From Morinoia aosen (taxonomy: Eukaryota; Arthropoda; Malacostraca; Amphipoda; Talitridae): a DNA stretch of 64,000 nt. Positions 43,494-53,206 of the stretch are shown here, piece after piece. The stretch spans positions 23,058,355-23,122,354 of the forward strand of contig CM059571.1 in the NCBI GenBank assembly GCA_030386875.1, in the 5' to 3' direction. Position numbers and translations under genes: made by a program. A model generated the notes under the pieces. It was given only the letters and a program-made list of their open reading frames with translations, did no database searches and was not told where the DNA came from. Position 1 is the stretch's first letter; each line of letters opens with the position of its first letter.

Positions 43494-46400
43494 TTTTGCT
43501 AAATGTTGAACAGAAAAAATGCTCCACATTCGTTGATTCAGGCTCTTCCGTGACTCTTGTGAAATCTTGTGTAATTAGCAAATTATTCAAAACTCTTCCC
43601 CGAATTAAACGATGCACTAAAGTTCTTTGTTCTGTAAATGGAGACAATCTCCACACTCGAGGTACGATTGACCTGAAATTTAAACTAGGTGATGTTGAGT
43701 ATTGCCATTCTGCTATAATTGTGGAAGATTCTTACTTCCCTGGAGCTGTCTTGATAGGCCGAGATTTCCTTAAGAGGTTCGGCGTTGAAATAAAATACAG
43801 TCAGAATGAGAAAGGTCACGTGAGAATTAACAATAAAGTTTACCCATTTCAATCAGTTGCTGCTTCTAATTCAGTAAATTTTGTGAAACAATCTGAGGAT
43901 GCATCATTCAGTGTCGCAAGAATGTCACATGATCTGACTGTTGAAGGAGGCACGTTATGTCATTCCTTTTTGAGAGTTCCCAAGCACATGAATGGAAAGA
44001 CAGTCGTTCTAAAGCAGAGCGTTACATGCAAAGGAATAGCAGTGCCTCGCACGTTAGCTACAGTCCGTGATGGCACCGTGCCTGTAGTTTTTGTAAATTA
44101 TAATGATAAGGATGTTCTTGTGCCTAGAAATAAAATTTGTGCTAGTTTAGATGTTGCCATTGAGGACCCAGAGCCTGGCTCAGACGAAAGCGAAAGTGAT
44201 ACTCGAGCTCAGGCACAGCGCAAGGCCTATGATGCCGTGGCGACAGTGCATGACGCCAGACGAGCTCCCGCTCTGACTGAAAGCCCCTTGAATCAGTGCA
44301 ACCCCGAGTTACTGCCTAACAGTGAACTGTTGCCAGTCGCAGAGAAACGAAATGAACCTGAATTCAACCGGATGATTGACGATGTTGACTTATCCCATTT
44401 GAACTTAGATCAGAGAACGACCCTTGTAAATTTGATTAACAATCATAGGAATGCGTTCGCGGTTGGAGACGAGATTGGTCATGCGCGAAATGCTGTACAT
44501 AGATTAGACATTCAGGGTCATGAGCCAATCAATACGCCCCAATATCGAGTTCCTCACGCTACAAAACAATTAGTTGAAGAGCATGTCCAAGAGATGCTGA
44601 AACAGAAAGTTATAGAGCCAGCTTACTCCCCATGGTCGTCACCTATTTTGACAGTCAGAAAAAACGATGGAACTCATAGGATAGTTGTCGATTTTCGTCT
44701 TATCAACAAAATAGTTAAGAAAGACACTTTCCCTATTCCGCATATGACTGACACCCTCGAAAGTCTAAAGGACTCAAATTTATTCACGACCCTTGATATG
44801 AGAAGTTCCTATCATCAGATCGAATTGTCCCCAGAGAGCAGAGACCTTACCGCTTTCAGAACGCCTACAGGTAGTTACAGGTACTGCCGGTCACCCCAAG
44901 GTCTTATCACATCTGCGGCTGCACTTCAAAGAGCAGTCAATATGGCTTTTTCCCCATTCATTTCAAAATTTCTGTTCTGTTACGTTGACGACATCATCAT
45001 CTATTCAAAAAATTTCGAGACTCATGTCGAACATTTGGATAAGGCGTTACTTCAAACAGCTGCTTCAGGCTTCAAATTAAGCCTTAAGAAATGCCAATTT
45101 GCGGCCAGTAGCGTGACTTTCCTTGGTATCAAAGTCAGTTCAGAGGGACTAACTCCCAGACCTGACAAAGTGCGAGCCTTAGCGGATGCTTTGAGACCTA
45201 GGAGTGCTAAAGAGGTGAAGAGATTCTTAGGCTCAACCGGATTTTTCAGAAAATTCATTCAAAATTACGCACATATCGCGGCACCTCTTACTGAGCTTAC
45301 AAAGAAAACGAACTCGTTTAAGTGGACTGACACCCATCAGCGAGCTTTTGATGATTTAAAAGATAAACTTGTGTCTGCGCCAATACTTAAATTTCCTGAC
45401 TTTCAGAGAGAGTTTGTGTTGCACACTGATGCCTCGGGCATTGCAATTGGAGGAGCATTACTTCAGATGCATGACGGCATCGAGTTACCTGTAGCATACT
45501 ATAGTCGAAAATTAAAAGGAAATGAACTTAAGTACTCTGCAACAGAACTCGAAGCTCTCGCTATCCATGATTCAATCAAACATTATGATGCGTACCTGTA
45601 CTTAAATGAGTTCGTCGTGGTAACAGATCATCGTCCCTTAACGTTCATTTTTGCTAATAAAACAGGTAATCACCGTATTTCAAGGTGGGCTTTGCTTCTC
45701 CAGGAATATAATTTCTCTGTTCGGTACAAGCCGGGAGCACAACACCATTTGCCCGACTATTTGTCTAGGTCCGAAAGAATCGTCAATGCTGTCGTAGACA
45801 CTGCTGAGTCAAACTGTAGTAATAAGAATGATCCTAAAATTAATGCTGATGTTCCTTCTAGAATTAAGCCTTGTTCTAATAATAATGCGACAGATGCTCC
45901 CGTCGACGACGTGTGCCCTCCACCCGTGTACAGTGAACGTGATAACAGTGTTGCCGTCGAGGCAAAGCAATTGAGCCTGGATGATGTTGTTTCAGAACAA
46001 GAAAAGGACTCACTTTGGTCTGGTGTAAGAAACTTGTTAATTGGCAATGACTTGGGTGATACTAAGATTTCAAACATTGACGAATATTTTATTGATGAGA
46101 ACAATGTCCTGTGTAGATTGTCGAGGAAGAAACGCAGAAACGGTAGAAGTAATGTACAAATAGTCATTCCTAAGTCTTTAGTTAAGGTAGCTTTAAAGTT
46201 GAGCCATGACAACGATTTGTCCGCTCATATGGGTTTCCTAAGAACTCTTGAACGTGCCAGAGATAAATTCTTCTGGATTAATCAAATTCGTGACGTCAAA
46301 GAGTATGTAAAGAAATGTCTAGCTTGCCAACGAACAAAATGGCAGGGTCAATTTAAAGTTCCCTTGGGAAAATTCCCTGAAATTTCATATCCCCTTGAAA

Positions 46401-46744
46401 GAGTTGCAGTTGACCTTGTTGAGCTTCCTGTTAGTTACGCAGGCAACAAATACCTTCTAACGATAGTTGATCATTTTACTAGGTATGTCGATGCTTATCC
46501 TCTTACAGATAAGTCTGCGGATACTGTCACCAGAGCTTTTGTCCAATACGTCGGAAAATTCTCTGCCCCGAATACGATCGTCAGTGACAGAGGCAGCGAA
46601 TTTACCAATAGGTTATTCCAGGACGTCTGCAAAAAATCTCAAAGCGAGATCACAAACGACGACTGCTTACCACGCGATGGCGAACGGTTGCTGCGAGAGA
46701 ATGAACGGTATCTTGAAGACTGCAATCTCTCACTTAGCGGCTGA
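43436..46744 (+). CDS. Pol: protease, RT, RNase H, 5' part of integrase
   Basis: The frame opens at 43436 and ends at 46744. Residues are counted from codon 43490. Protease: FVDSGSS with catalytic Asp about residue 16. Reverse transcriptase: SPWSSPILTVRKNDG, first catalytic Asp in TTLDMRSSYHQIEL (residue 436), then YVDD at 498-501; the usual FGLxNAPxxFQ region is here SPQGLITSAAALQRAV. RNase H: LHTDAS (Asp 647) and a TELEALA block. Integrase: zinc module with H906, H913, C943, C946; catalytic Asp 975 (VAVDL) and Asp 1033 (VSDRGSEF). After about 46636 the frame leaves the integrase and runs through about 35 unrelated codons to a stop. The third catalytic residue lies in the +1 frame. Pol copies the RNA and integrates the DNA; this copy cannot make a complete integrase unless the frame is corrected. 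Confidence 0.95.
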   Translation, partial: HRRSKVKKLPRQPKSFSPVILLNVEQKKCSTFVDSGSSVTLVKSCVISKLFKTLPRIKRCTKVLCSVNGDNLHTRGTIDLKFKLGDVEYCHSAIIVEDSYFPGAVLIGRDFLKRFGVEIKYSQNEKGHVRINNKVYPFQSVAASNSVNFVKQSEDASFSVARMSHDLTVEGGTLCHSFLRVPKHMNGKTVVLKQSVTCKGIAVPRTLATVRDGTVPVVFVNYNDKDVLVPRNKICASLDVAIEDPEPGSDESESDTRAQAQRKAYDAVATVHDARRAPALTESPLNQCNPELLPNSELLPVAEKRNEPEFNRMIDDVDLSHLNLDQRTTLVNLINNHRNAFAVGDEIGHARNAVHRLDIQGHEPINTPQYRVPHATKQLVEEHVQEMLKQKVIEPAYSPWSSPILTVRKNDGTHRIVVDFRLINKIVKKDTFPIPHMTDTLESLKDSNLFTTLDMRSSYHQIELSPESRDLTAFRTPTGSYRYCRSPQGLITSAAALQRAVNMAFSPFISKFLFCYVDDIIIYSKNFETHVEHLDKALLQTAASGFKLSLKKCQFAASSVTFLGIKVSSEGLTPRPDKVRALADALRPRSAKEVKRFLGSTGFFRKFIQNYAHIAAPLTELTKKTNSFKWTDTHQRAFDDLKDKLVSAPILKFPDFQREFVLHTDASGIAIGGALLQMHDGIELPVAYYSRKLKGNELKYSATELEALAIHDSIKHYDAYLYLNEFVVVTDHRPLTFIFANKTGNHRISRWALLLQEYNFSVRYKPGAQHHLPDYLSRSERIVNAVVDTAESNCSNKNDPKINADVPSRIKPCSNNNATDAPVDDVCPPPVYSERDNSVAVEAKQLSLDDVVSEQEKDSLWSGVRNLLIGNDLGDTKISNIDEYFIDENNVLCRLSRKKRRNGRSNVQIVIPKSLVKVALKLSHDNDLSAHMGFLRTLERARDKFFWINQIRDVKEYVKKCLACQRTKWQGQFKVPLGKFPEISYPLERVAVDLVELPVSYAGNKYLLTIVDHFTRYVDAYPLTDKSADTVTRAFVQYVGKFSAPNTIVSDRGSEFTNRLFQDVCKKSQSEITNDDCLPRDGERLLRENERYLEDCNLSLSG
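43481..43493 (+). promoter_or_regulatory. Candidate -1 frameshift site, gag to pol
   Basis: TTTTCCCCCG precedes the gag TGA. Slippage by -1 would place the ribosome in the pol frame, which has no ATG near its start. It is not a textbook X XXY YYZ heptamer, so the exact slip position is inferred. Confidence 0.5.
46631..46636 (+). other. Frame break in integrase at A6 run
   Basis: The integrase reading moves from the pol frame to the +1 frame at this six-A run, between the second Asp and the Glu of the catalytic triad. A single extra base in the run would explain it. It is either a real mutation or a homopolymer sequencing error. Confidence 0.8.
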
Positions 46745-47387
46745 AGATAAGTTCACTTGGGACGAGAGCGTTCCCTTTGCGACTCTCGCGGTGAATACTT
46801 CCTATCAGACTGCGATTAAGGACACGCCGTTCTTTCTGTTCTACGGCCGAGACGCAAACCTTCCCTTCCACGACATCTTCAAGGAGCAGCCTATAAACTA
46901 CGCATGTGACAAAGAGTATTCAACTGAAGTCTCGCTCCGACTGTCCAAAGCATTTGCTGCTGTTAGAAAAAACTCTGAGGCGGCCAGGCAAGCTGCGGCG
47001 AAGATCTACAATCGAACGGCCAAAGAATGTGATGTCCAAGCTGGGGACCTTATTATGTTGAGGAATGAAGGGAGGTGTGTCGAGGACAGAGCCTTTCCAT
47101 CGAGATTCCGAGGCCCCTATAGAATTACCTCCAGACGTGGAAATAACATCACTATCAGAGGTCTATATTCAGACCGAAAGGAGCAGACCGTGCACCTGAA
47201 CCGTGTGAAACGTGCTTATCTTGACGACGCCATGGCCTTCCCTTTCAACAACGACGAAGAAAAGGACGAACTGCAAGGGGCAGAGACGAACGACATTCCT
47301 ACAGTGCCGAGCACAAGCCAGAGGAATGAAGGAATGATTCCTAGATACTCTCTGAGGAATCGGACGAGACGCCCAAACTATGTATGA
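46637..47387 (+). pseudogene. Integrase C-terminal part, +1 frame
   Basis: Collinear continuation of integrase. The stretch TTTAYHAMANGCCERMNGIL carries the catalytic Glu (codon 46695), giving roughly D-D(35)E spacing from the second Asp. It is followed by the helical region (FATLAVNTSYQTAIKDTPFF, FYGRDANLPF) and a GPY/F-like tail (FRGPYRITSRRGNNITIRGL). It ends with RYSLRNRTRRPNYV and TGA at about 47387. The frame is open further upstream (from 46467), but that portion is not integrase. Translation depends on the frame break upstream, so it is called broken. Confidence 0.9.
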
Positions 47388-48921
47388 TTATTTGTGTCTC
47401 GCAAGGACGTCCCAAAACTTCGATGATGATTGCTCCATTTCATTCTGAAGATGTACTATGTTTAATATTAATAATGTTTTCTAATTATTTCCCTTGTGTT
47501 TAACGTTTCTTTCATATTTCAATTTTAGGATAAGTGCTTCGACTTAAATTTAAATGATTTCTCCAGCAAAATGCAGATAGGATGTATTACATGATTAATG
47601 TCGATTTATAAATCAATTTATGTATTTACCTTGATGATGCTCATCAATCAGAAAAATTTTACTCGATGTCAAATTTGTAACCCGTTCGTATGTCTTTTAT
47701 AGCTCTTCTCCAGGAATGCGTGCTAATACGTAGGAACTTTCCTTTGCAGCCCACTAATTATCCGAGATATTGAATGTCATATTATGTATTTCTCATTAAC
47801 TTCATTTACCGTGCATTTATTTCATTTGTGTTCTCTAACGGATTTCTTTGAGCTTATTGCGTTAGATTACTTTGATCTCTCATCAATTTAATTTACCTTT
47901 CATTTATTTCATTTGTGTTAGTTATAATGTTCTCTGACGGATTTCTTTGAGCTTATTGCTTTAGATTACTTGATCTAGTTAAAACACAATCGAAGGGTGA
48001 TACACCGGGCTGTAAATGGCATGGGGGAGATGTGATGAGTAGATGGACACAATTGATTACGATAAGTCAAAAGAAATCCGAGAGAAAAATCTTACCAAGC
48101 GCTGAAATTAATGTAGAACGGTTGTTACAGCACCTCAGTGTCAACTGAGGCAGGCAGACGAACGACCGACTACGGCACGCTGGGCAAGCGAGCGACAGGC
48201 GGAGGCCTGAACAGCACTCACACACCGCTCGCCAGTGCACCAACGCAGCGGCTGAGAGGCAGAGTGTGAGAGTGCTATGTGCCATCGACGCCTGGGCTGC
48301 AGCACCGTGGTCTGCCAGCCGTCACAATACGCTTCTGCTGCGCGCCGACCACAAACGACCTTGCGAGTAAAGGGCCACTCAGCTGTCCGAGCCCGCCGCT
48401 ACCACGGCTGCGCGTGACGCAATAGGCGGATCCAGCTTCCCATCTGCAGCAACAGTACACCCACTCGTACGAAGGACGGGACTTTCCCCTGAACATCTAT
48501 ATTTTCGCCGGACACGGATTCAACAACGGCGAAGAAAATTAATGAAGATACCGTTGGACAGCAATGCGTTCATAGTAACTACACGCAGGAGGTCGAGTAT
48601 AGACTGATCGATTGCATATTCGATATTTTATTAGGATGGTTTTTACCCCTTTGAACGTCTTCAGAAGGCCTCTGATAGAACGTCATTAGCCAAGAGAGAA
48701 GGTCTTCGATAGTGAATTGGAATAGGACGTCCCGACGACCACAATAAGCTATCGCTTGTTCAAGATCTTCGATTCAGAAGTGCGTCAGAAGCACAAATCT
48801 CAAGGCTTGTCTAATTTCGCCCCTGCAATGAAGTACGAATCTCAGATGCGTGACTTCAGTAGACGGAAACTTCCATTTTTACATCCAGGAGGATGTTGAT
48901 TAATATAGGTTGGGGGGATTC
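47388..48921 (+). other. 3' noncoding part of LTR element
   Basis: No envelope or other gene. The first 600 bp are AT-rich and contain an imperfect direct repeat (47813-47878 and 47901-47976, each with GGATTTCTTTGAGCTTATTG). From about 48140 to 48500 the sequence becomes strongly GC- and CpG-rich with long minus-strand frames lacking any domain. The shift in composition suggests captured DNA or a structured RNA region. Confidence 0.7.
48906..48921 (+). promoter_or_regulatory. Polypurine tract
   Basis: AGGTTGGGGGGATTC-type G-rich stretch immediately before the TGTTATG start of the 3' LTR, the expected plus-strand primer site. Confidence 0.65.
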
Positions 48922-50538
48922 TGTTATGTCCCTAGTACGAACCGTTAAGTTTTCGCCACAAAAAAGAGTAAAGGGCGGTTGGACGTGAGAGCTTACACCG
49001 AACTCTGCTATCAAGAAATCTCAATGCTCAGCAGTATACAACGCGCCAGATGTCGATGTGTACACAGCGAGGGCTCGACCGTTACAAGAAAGAGGCAACA
49101 CCTGCGCTCCGAGGGGCAGCGTGGCAGCATGGCAACAGCGTGGCACCAGCATGGCACCAACATGGCACCAGTGTGGCAGTGGATGGCAACAGCAGCCCGG
49201 TCTCAGCGGCTGGCGCTGCTACCCGAAGGCGCGTCTGGGCCTAAGCGACGAGACTGTGCGCGTCAACTTCAACGGCTATGATCAGCTGCGGTAACTCCTG
49301 CAGCACGACAGCTATTTAAAGGGTTCGACGAGGGTTAGGGCATCATCATTATTAGAGAGCGAAGCTCCATCGCTAGAAGGTCTCGTCGTGCCACTTCACT
49401 TATTTTGTTTGCATACGGCGAGGCACTCCGTATTTGACTCTGACTCTGTGTTAACTTCACTTAATAATTTAACGTACAATTCGAGACCTTATTATAAAAC
49501 TTCGTCGCCGCTGCATACTCAAGTTGCGTGAGACCTAAGTAACAATTGTTCCTATATATATATTTGCTAGTCTCATCTACCCCATTGTCATATTTGTGTA
49601 CACCCTTCATCATAACAAGTAAAAATGACGTGGCCACGTTGAAAGAATCGTATTTTCTTTCGGAAAATAACTCCTTTGATTTTTAGACTTGAAAAGACGA
49701 AAAAAATTGAAAAACCTTGAACTTGGATTCTAAAAGAAAGGACACAAAAAAGAGTAAAGGGCGGTTGGACGTGAGAGCTTACACCGAACTCTGCTATCAA
49801 GAAATCTCAATGCTCAGCAGTATACAACGCGCCAGATGTCGATGTGTACACAGCGAGGGCTCGACCGTTACAAGAAAGAGGCAACACCTGCGCTCCGAGG
49901 GGCAGCGTGGCAGCATGGCAACAGCGTGGCACCAGCATGGCACCAACATGGCACCAGTGTGGCAGTGGATGGCAACAGCAGCCCGGTCTCAGCGGCTGGC
50001 GCTGCTACCCGAAGGCGCGTCTGGGCCTAAGCGACGAGACTGTGCGCGTCAACTTCAACGGCTATGATCAGCTGCGGTAACTCCTGCAGCACGACAGCTA
50101 TTTAAAGGGTTCGACGAGGGTTAGGGCATCATCATTATTAGAGAGCGAAGCTCCATCGCTAGAAGGTCTCGTCGTGCCACTTCACTTATTTTGTTTGCAT
50201 ACGGCGAGGCACTCCGTATTTGACTCTGACTCTGTGTTAACTTCACTTAATAATTTAACGTACAATTCGAGACCTTATTATAAAACTTCGTCGCCGCTGC
50301 ATACTCAAGTTGCGTGAGACCTAAGTAACAATTGTTCCTATATATATATTTGCTAGTCTCATCTACCCCATTGTCATATTTGTGTACACCCTTCATCATA
50401 ACAAGTAAAAATGACGTGGCCACGTTGAAAGAATCGTATTTTCTTTCGGAAAATAACTCCTTTGATTTTTAGACTTGAAAAGACGAAAAAAATTGAAAAA
50501 CCTTGAACTTGGATTCTAAAAGAAAGGAGGCTATAACA
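48922..50538 (+). repeat. 3' LTR with internal tandem duplication (1617 bp)
   Basis: Starts TGTTATGTCC and ends GGCTATAACA like the 5' LTR, but bases 36-821 of the LTR occur twice: 48957-49742 and 49743-50528 (786 bp each, apparently identical). The extra copy lacks both LTR termini, so it is not a solo LTR beside an LTR. The junction reads AAAGGACACAAAAAAG, with no obvious microhomology. Confidence 0.9.
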
Positions 50539-50668
50539 ACTGTTTCTATGCAATTTGTGCATAGATTTCGCTTCCCTTAACTCCATACCAAATGGTGCCT
50601 TCCTTCTTGCTCCTACGAACGCCTTTGTTTCGGTTAGGGAGGCTTAAACTAACATCTAATCTAATCTG
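50539..50668 (+). mobile_element. Family A copy, 3' part beyond LTR element
   Basis: Continuation of the copy at 40914-41140: ACTGTTTCTATGCAATTTG, CTCCATACCAAATGGTGCC, GGTTAGGGAGGCTTAAAC and an ATCTAATCTAATCT tail. Confidence 0.9.
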
Positions 50669-50670
50669 CT

Positions 50671-50835
50671 TAGGACCATATTTTTTGGGTTCACTGCTAT
50701 CGTTTTACAGCATCTCTGACATTCTTTTTCCACTTTTATCTTATTTCATAGCCTTCATTTTTAACTTGCTGTTTCTTTACGTGCACGGGATCCTGTGCTG
50801 GAATACACCATATGCATAAACCTTCTTTTTCTTTT
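50671..50835 (+). mobile_element. Family A/B-related fragment, 5' truncated
   Basis: Begins at TTAGGACCATATTTTTTGGG and has a CACTGCTATCG region, a CAGCATCTCTGACATTC block, and CACGGGATCCTGTGCTGGAA with TACACCATATGCATA. Similarity is lost after that. Confidence 0.6.
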
Positions 50836-51430
50836 GGATTTCCGCTGGTTGGAGTGTTGAAACATGAGCGTATTTGGTCCTTGGCTGATTCTGCCTTTCC
50901 GTTGTATCGAAAAATGATCTTGATGCTATTCAATCCCCGTGGTTGTTCAGTGAGAAAGAGGGTATGCCAAAGTCACAAATTTCAAAAATGGGGTTTAACT
51001 GAAGCTCTCGTTAAGAAATTCACGTGGCTTTGAACTCTCGCCTTTTGTGAACGGCGAATTAGAAGAGCGAAAAATTCACCGCTCCTTAATTCTAAAATTT
51101 CAATAAGGTGTTTCGATATGGCAGAAACCTTATCTAGCTCGTGGCTCGGAGGTGATTGTGTCGTTATGTATCAAAGCTCGCTGTTGTCACCCAGGAAGTC
51201 CCGCAAGAACAATTCGTTATCCGTCGATGTAACTTCTCAGTTCTCGCTTTTGTAGTTCATTATATTTTTGATATGATTTTATGACGGTTTACCTGATTGA
51301 TACGTCGAATGAAGTACGTACTATTTTCCGATCATGCTGCTCTTCGTTGAACGTATATTGATTGAGTTGGCAACGTGGTTAAATTTTCCTACTTTTTCCG
51401 TAGTTGATTGAAAGGATATAATTGAGTTTA
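50836..51430. other. Noncoding, nothing recognised
   Basis: Mixed-composition spacer between a retroposon fragment and the CpG-rich block. No exon recognised. Confidence 0.4.
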
Positions 51431-51469
51431 CTTTGTTCTCATACTTCCCCCTGAACATTGTTGGCTGGC

Positions 51470-51720
51470 ACACTAATGTAGTGAGCGTGCGTCACACTCC
51501 TCGTACGAGCGTCGCGCGGCCTGACGTCATGCACGCAAGACTGAGGAGCATCGGACGAGCGAGCGGCGCCGAGCGCATCTTCTTGGGGGTCTTTAAAGTG
51601 CGCTTGTGTGACGTCAGGCGACCGCCACCTCATCTCACTGGGATGCGGCACGCGCTCGTCTCTCCTGCTTCACGCCATGTCCGTGGTGACTGCACCGCGG
51701 CGCTTTGATAGATGCGACTC
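51470..51720. promoter_or_regulatory. CpG-rich block with two CRE palindromes
   Basis: A local CpG-dense stretch in an AT-rich setting. TGACGTCA occurs perfectly at 51522-51529 and 51609-51616, 87 bp apart. This is the consensus cAMP response element, bound by CREB/ATF bZIP dimers. The block is open on both strands by composition only. A promoter, first exon or enhancer is plausible; no start site can be fixed. Confidence 0.5.
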
Positions 51721-51721
51721 G

Positions 51722-51985
51722 TGCTTCTTATGACTTGCTCCCTTGGTTGTGAGTGACCTTGTGTCCTCTTACGCAGCACTCAGAATTTTTGTGGAAAAAT
51801 ATATGTCCATTCACTCTTACTTTTTTCTCCCATCTCTTTTTTTCGCTTGGTTTCTTTTTCGTAATTTTTCTTGTGGTTTACTGCCGAATTTTACATTGTC
51901 TTCGTAGCTGATTTCTGTAAAGTATTTGCACTCGGGTGTTTCACGTAATATTCACGAACTGGACCAGGACGAACTGGACAAATTG
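51722..51985. other. Noncoding, nothing recognised
   Basis: A short direct repeat GAACTGGAC (about 51957 and 51970) lies just before the next SINE copy. Otherwise plain sequence. Confidence 0.4.
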
Positions 51986-51987
51986 CG

Positions 51988-52352
51988 CCTCCTCAGGGAT
52001 TCAACTGTTGTATCTAGGGGAATTGGAGCTCCCAGGGGGAAAATGTGTGAGGGCTGAGCTGAGAGTTAGGTAGGCCTTCTTTTTGTTGAAAAAAAAGTTT
52101 TTTTTGTTGTGTTAAGGACCACCTTTTTTTTTGGTTCACTGCTGTGTTGTTTTTCATCACCTACTACTTTCTTCTTGAACTTTTATCTCGTTTCATGCAC
52201 TTCTTTTGCAACTCACTTCTTTCTATGCCCCTTCTTCATAAATTCCTCATTCTCTTATCTCCATACTAAATAATGCCTTCCTCCTTCCTCTCTTCGATAC
52301 GCTCTTTTTTGTAGTGGTTATGGTAGGCTTAAGCTAACTTAAATCTTAATCT
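51988..52352 (+). mobile_element. Family A SINE-like copy
   Basis: Head CCTCCTCAGGGATTCAAC, TGTTGTATCTAGGGGAATTG, GAGCTGAGAGTTAGGTAGGC, the standard body, CTCCATACTAAATAATGCC, and GGCTTAAGCTAAC with a TTAAATCTTAATC tail. Confidence 0.85.
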
Positions 52353-52456
52353 CCTAAAATTGCGCAGGTATTCGCTGGTATTACGCTCTTTCATGTTAGA
52401 TGTGAACTGGTAGAGCACTCCGTTCCCGTTTTTCTCGAACACTTTCCCCTTTTTTC

Positions 52457-52817
52457 CCCCTCAGGGGGATACAACTATTGTATCTATGGGAATTAGCGCT
52501 CCCAGGGGAACCATGTGTGGGCCCGAGCTAAAGGCTAGGTAGGCTTCCTTTTTGTTGTAATAAAATAGGTTTTTGTTTTGTTTCGGACCATCTTTTTTCG
52601 GTTCACTGCTGTCCTGTTTTTCAGCACCTACTACTTTCTTCTTCAACTTTTTTCTTGTTTCATGAACTTCTTTCCTAGCTTACTGTTTCTGTGCACCTTG
52701 TGCATAAATTCCACGTTCCCTCAACTCCATACTAAATGGTGCCTTCCTCTTTCCTCTCTTGGAACATCTTTGTCGTGGTTAAGGGAGGCTAAAACTTTCT
52801 TATATAATAATAATAAT
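52457..52817 (+). mobile_element. Family A SINE-like copy, (TAA)n tail
   Basis: Head CCCCTCAGGGGGATACAAC. The body is nearly the same as the copies at 20800 and 30961, ending GGCTAAAACTTTCTTATA and a short TAA run. No clear target duplication was found. Confidence 0.9.
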
Positions 52818-52852
52818 TCCCCGTTTTTCAAATCTTTATTCAATCTTAGTTA

Positions 52853-53193
52853 CCCTTCAGGGGGATACAACTATTGTATCTATGGGAATTGGCGCTCCCA
52901 GGGGAAGAATGTGAGTTAGGTAGGCCTTATTTTTGTTGAAATAAAATATTTATTGCTATGTTAAGGACCACCTTTTTCGATTCACTGCTCTCCTGTTTTT
53001 AGCACCTACTACTTTCTTCTATAACTTTTATCTTGTTTCATGCACTTCTTTCTCAACTTACTGTTTCTGTGTCTCTTCTGCATAGATTTCGCATTCCCTA
53101 ATATCCATACTAAATGGTGCCTTCCTCCTTCCTTTCTTTCGATACGCTCTTCTATGTAGCGGTTAAGGAGGCTTGAACTAACCTCTAATCTAA
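52853..53193 (+). mobile_element. Family A SINE-like copy
   Basis: Head CCCTTCAGGGGGATACAAC and tail AACCTCTAATCTAA. It is flanked by an exact 13-bp duplication, TCAATCTTAGTTA, at 52840-52852 and 53194-53206. A small deletion after GAATGTGAG removes the CCCGAGCTGA block. Confidence 0.95.
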
Positions 53194-53206
53194 TCAATCT
53201 TAGTTA

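Larger units (their letters stand above)
41141..50538 (+). mobile_element. Ty3/Gypsy-type LTR retrotransposon, near-complete
   Basis: The element spans 9398 bp: an 831-bp 5' LTR (TGTTATG…ATAACA), primer-binding site, about 690-bp leader, gag, pol in the order protease-RT-RNase H-integrase, about 1.5 kb of noncoding sequence, a G-rich polypurine tract and an enlarged 1617-bp 3' LTR. The domain order with integrase last, the YVDD box and the GPY/F-type integrase tail identify Ty3/Gypsy (Metaviridae). No envelope gene is visible, so it is expected to act inside the cell only. The LTRs look identical by eye, indicating a young insertion, but a frame change in the integrase means this copy probably cannot integrate on its own. 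The clade within Ty3/Gypsy was not determined. Confidence 0.95.

Noticed and set aside
48067..48496. Minus-strand frames in the GC-rich block of the LTR element, as a possible extra gene
   Set aside because: Antisense to the element, no recognisable domain; explained by GC-rich composition that lacks stop codons.
47388..48921. Envelope gene of an errantivirus-type element
   Set aside because: No sense-strand frame of any length, signal peptide or membrane segment in this interval.
51433..51708. 91-codon frame over the CpG-rich block
   Set aside because: Frames are open on both strands from composition; no domain or splice border. Kept only as a possible regulatory block.
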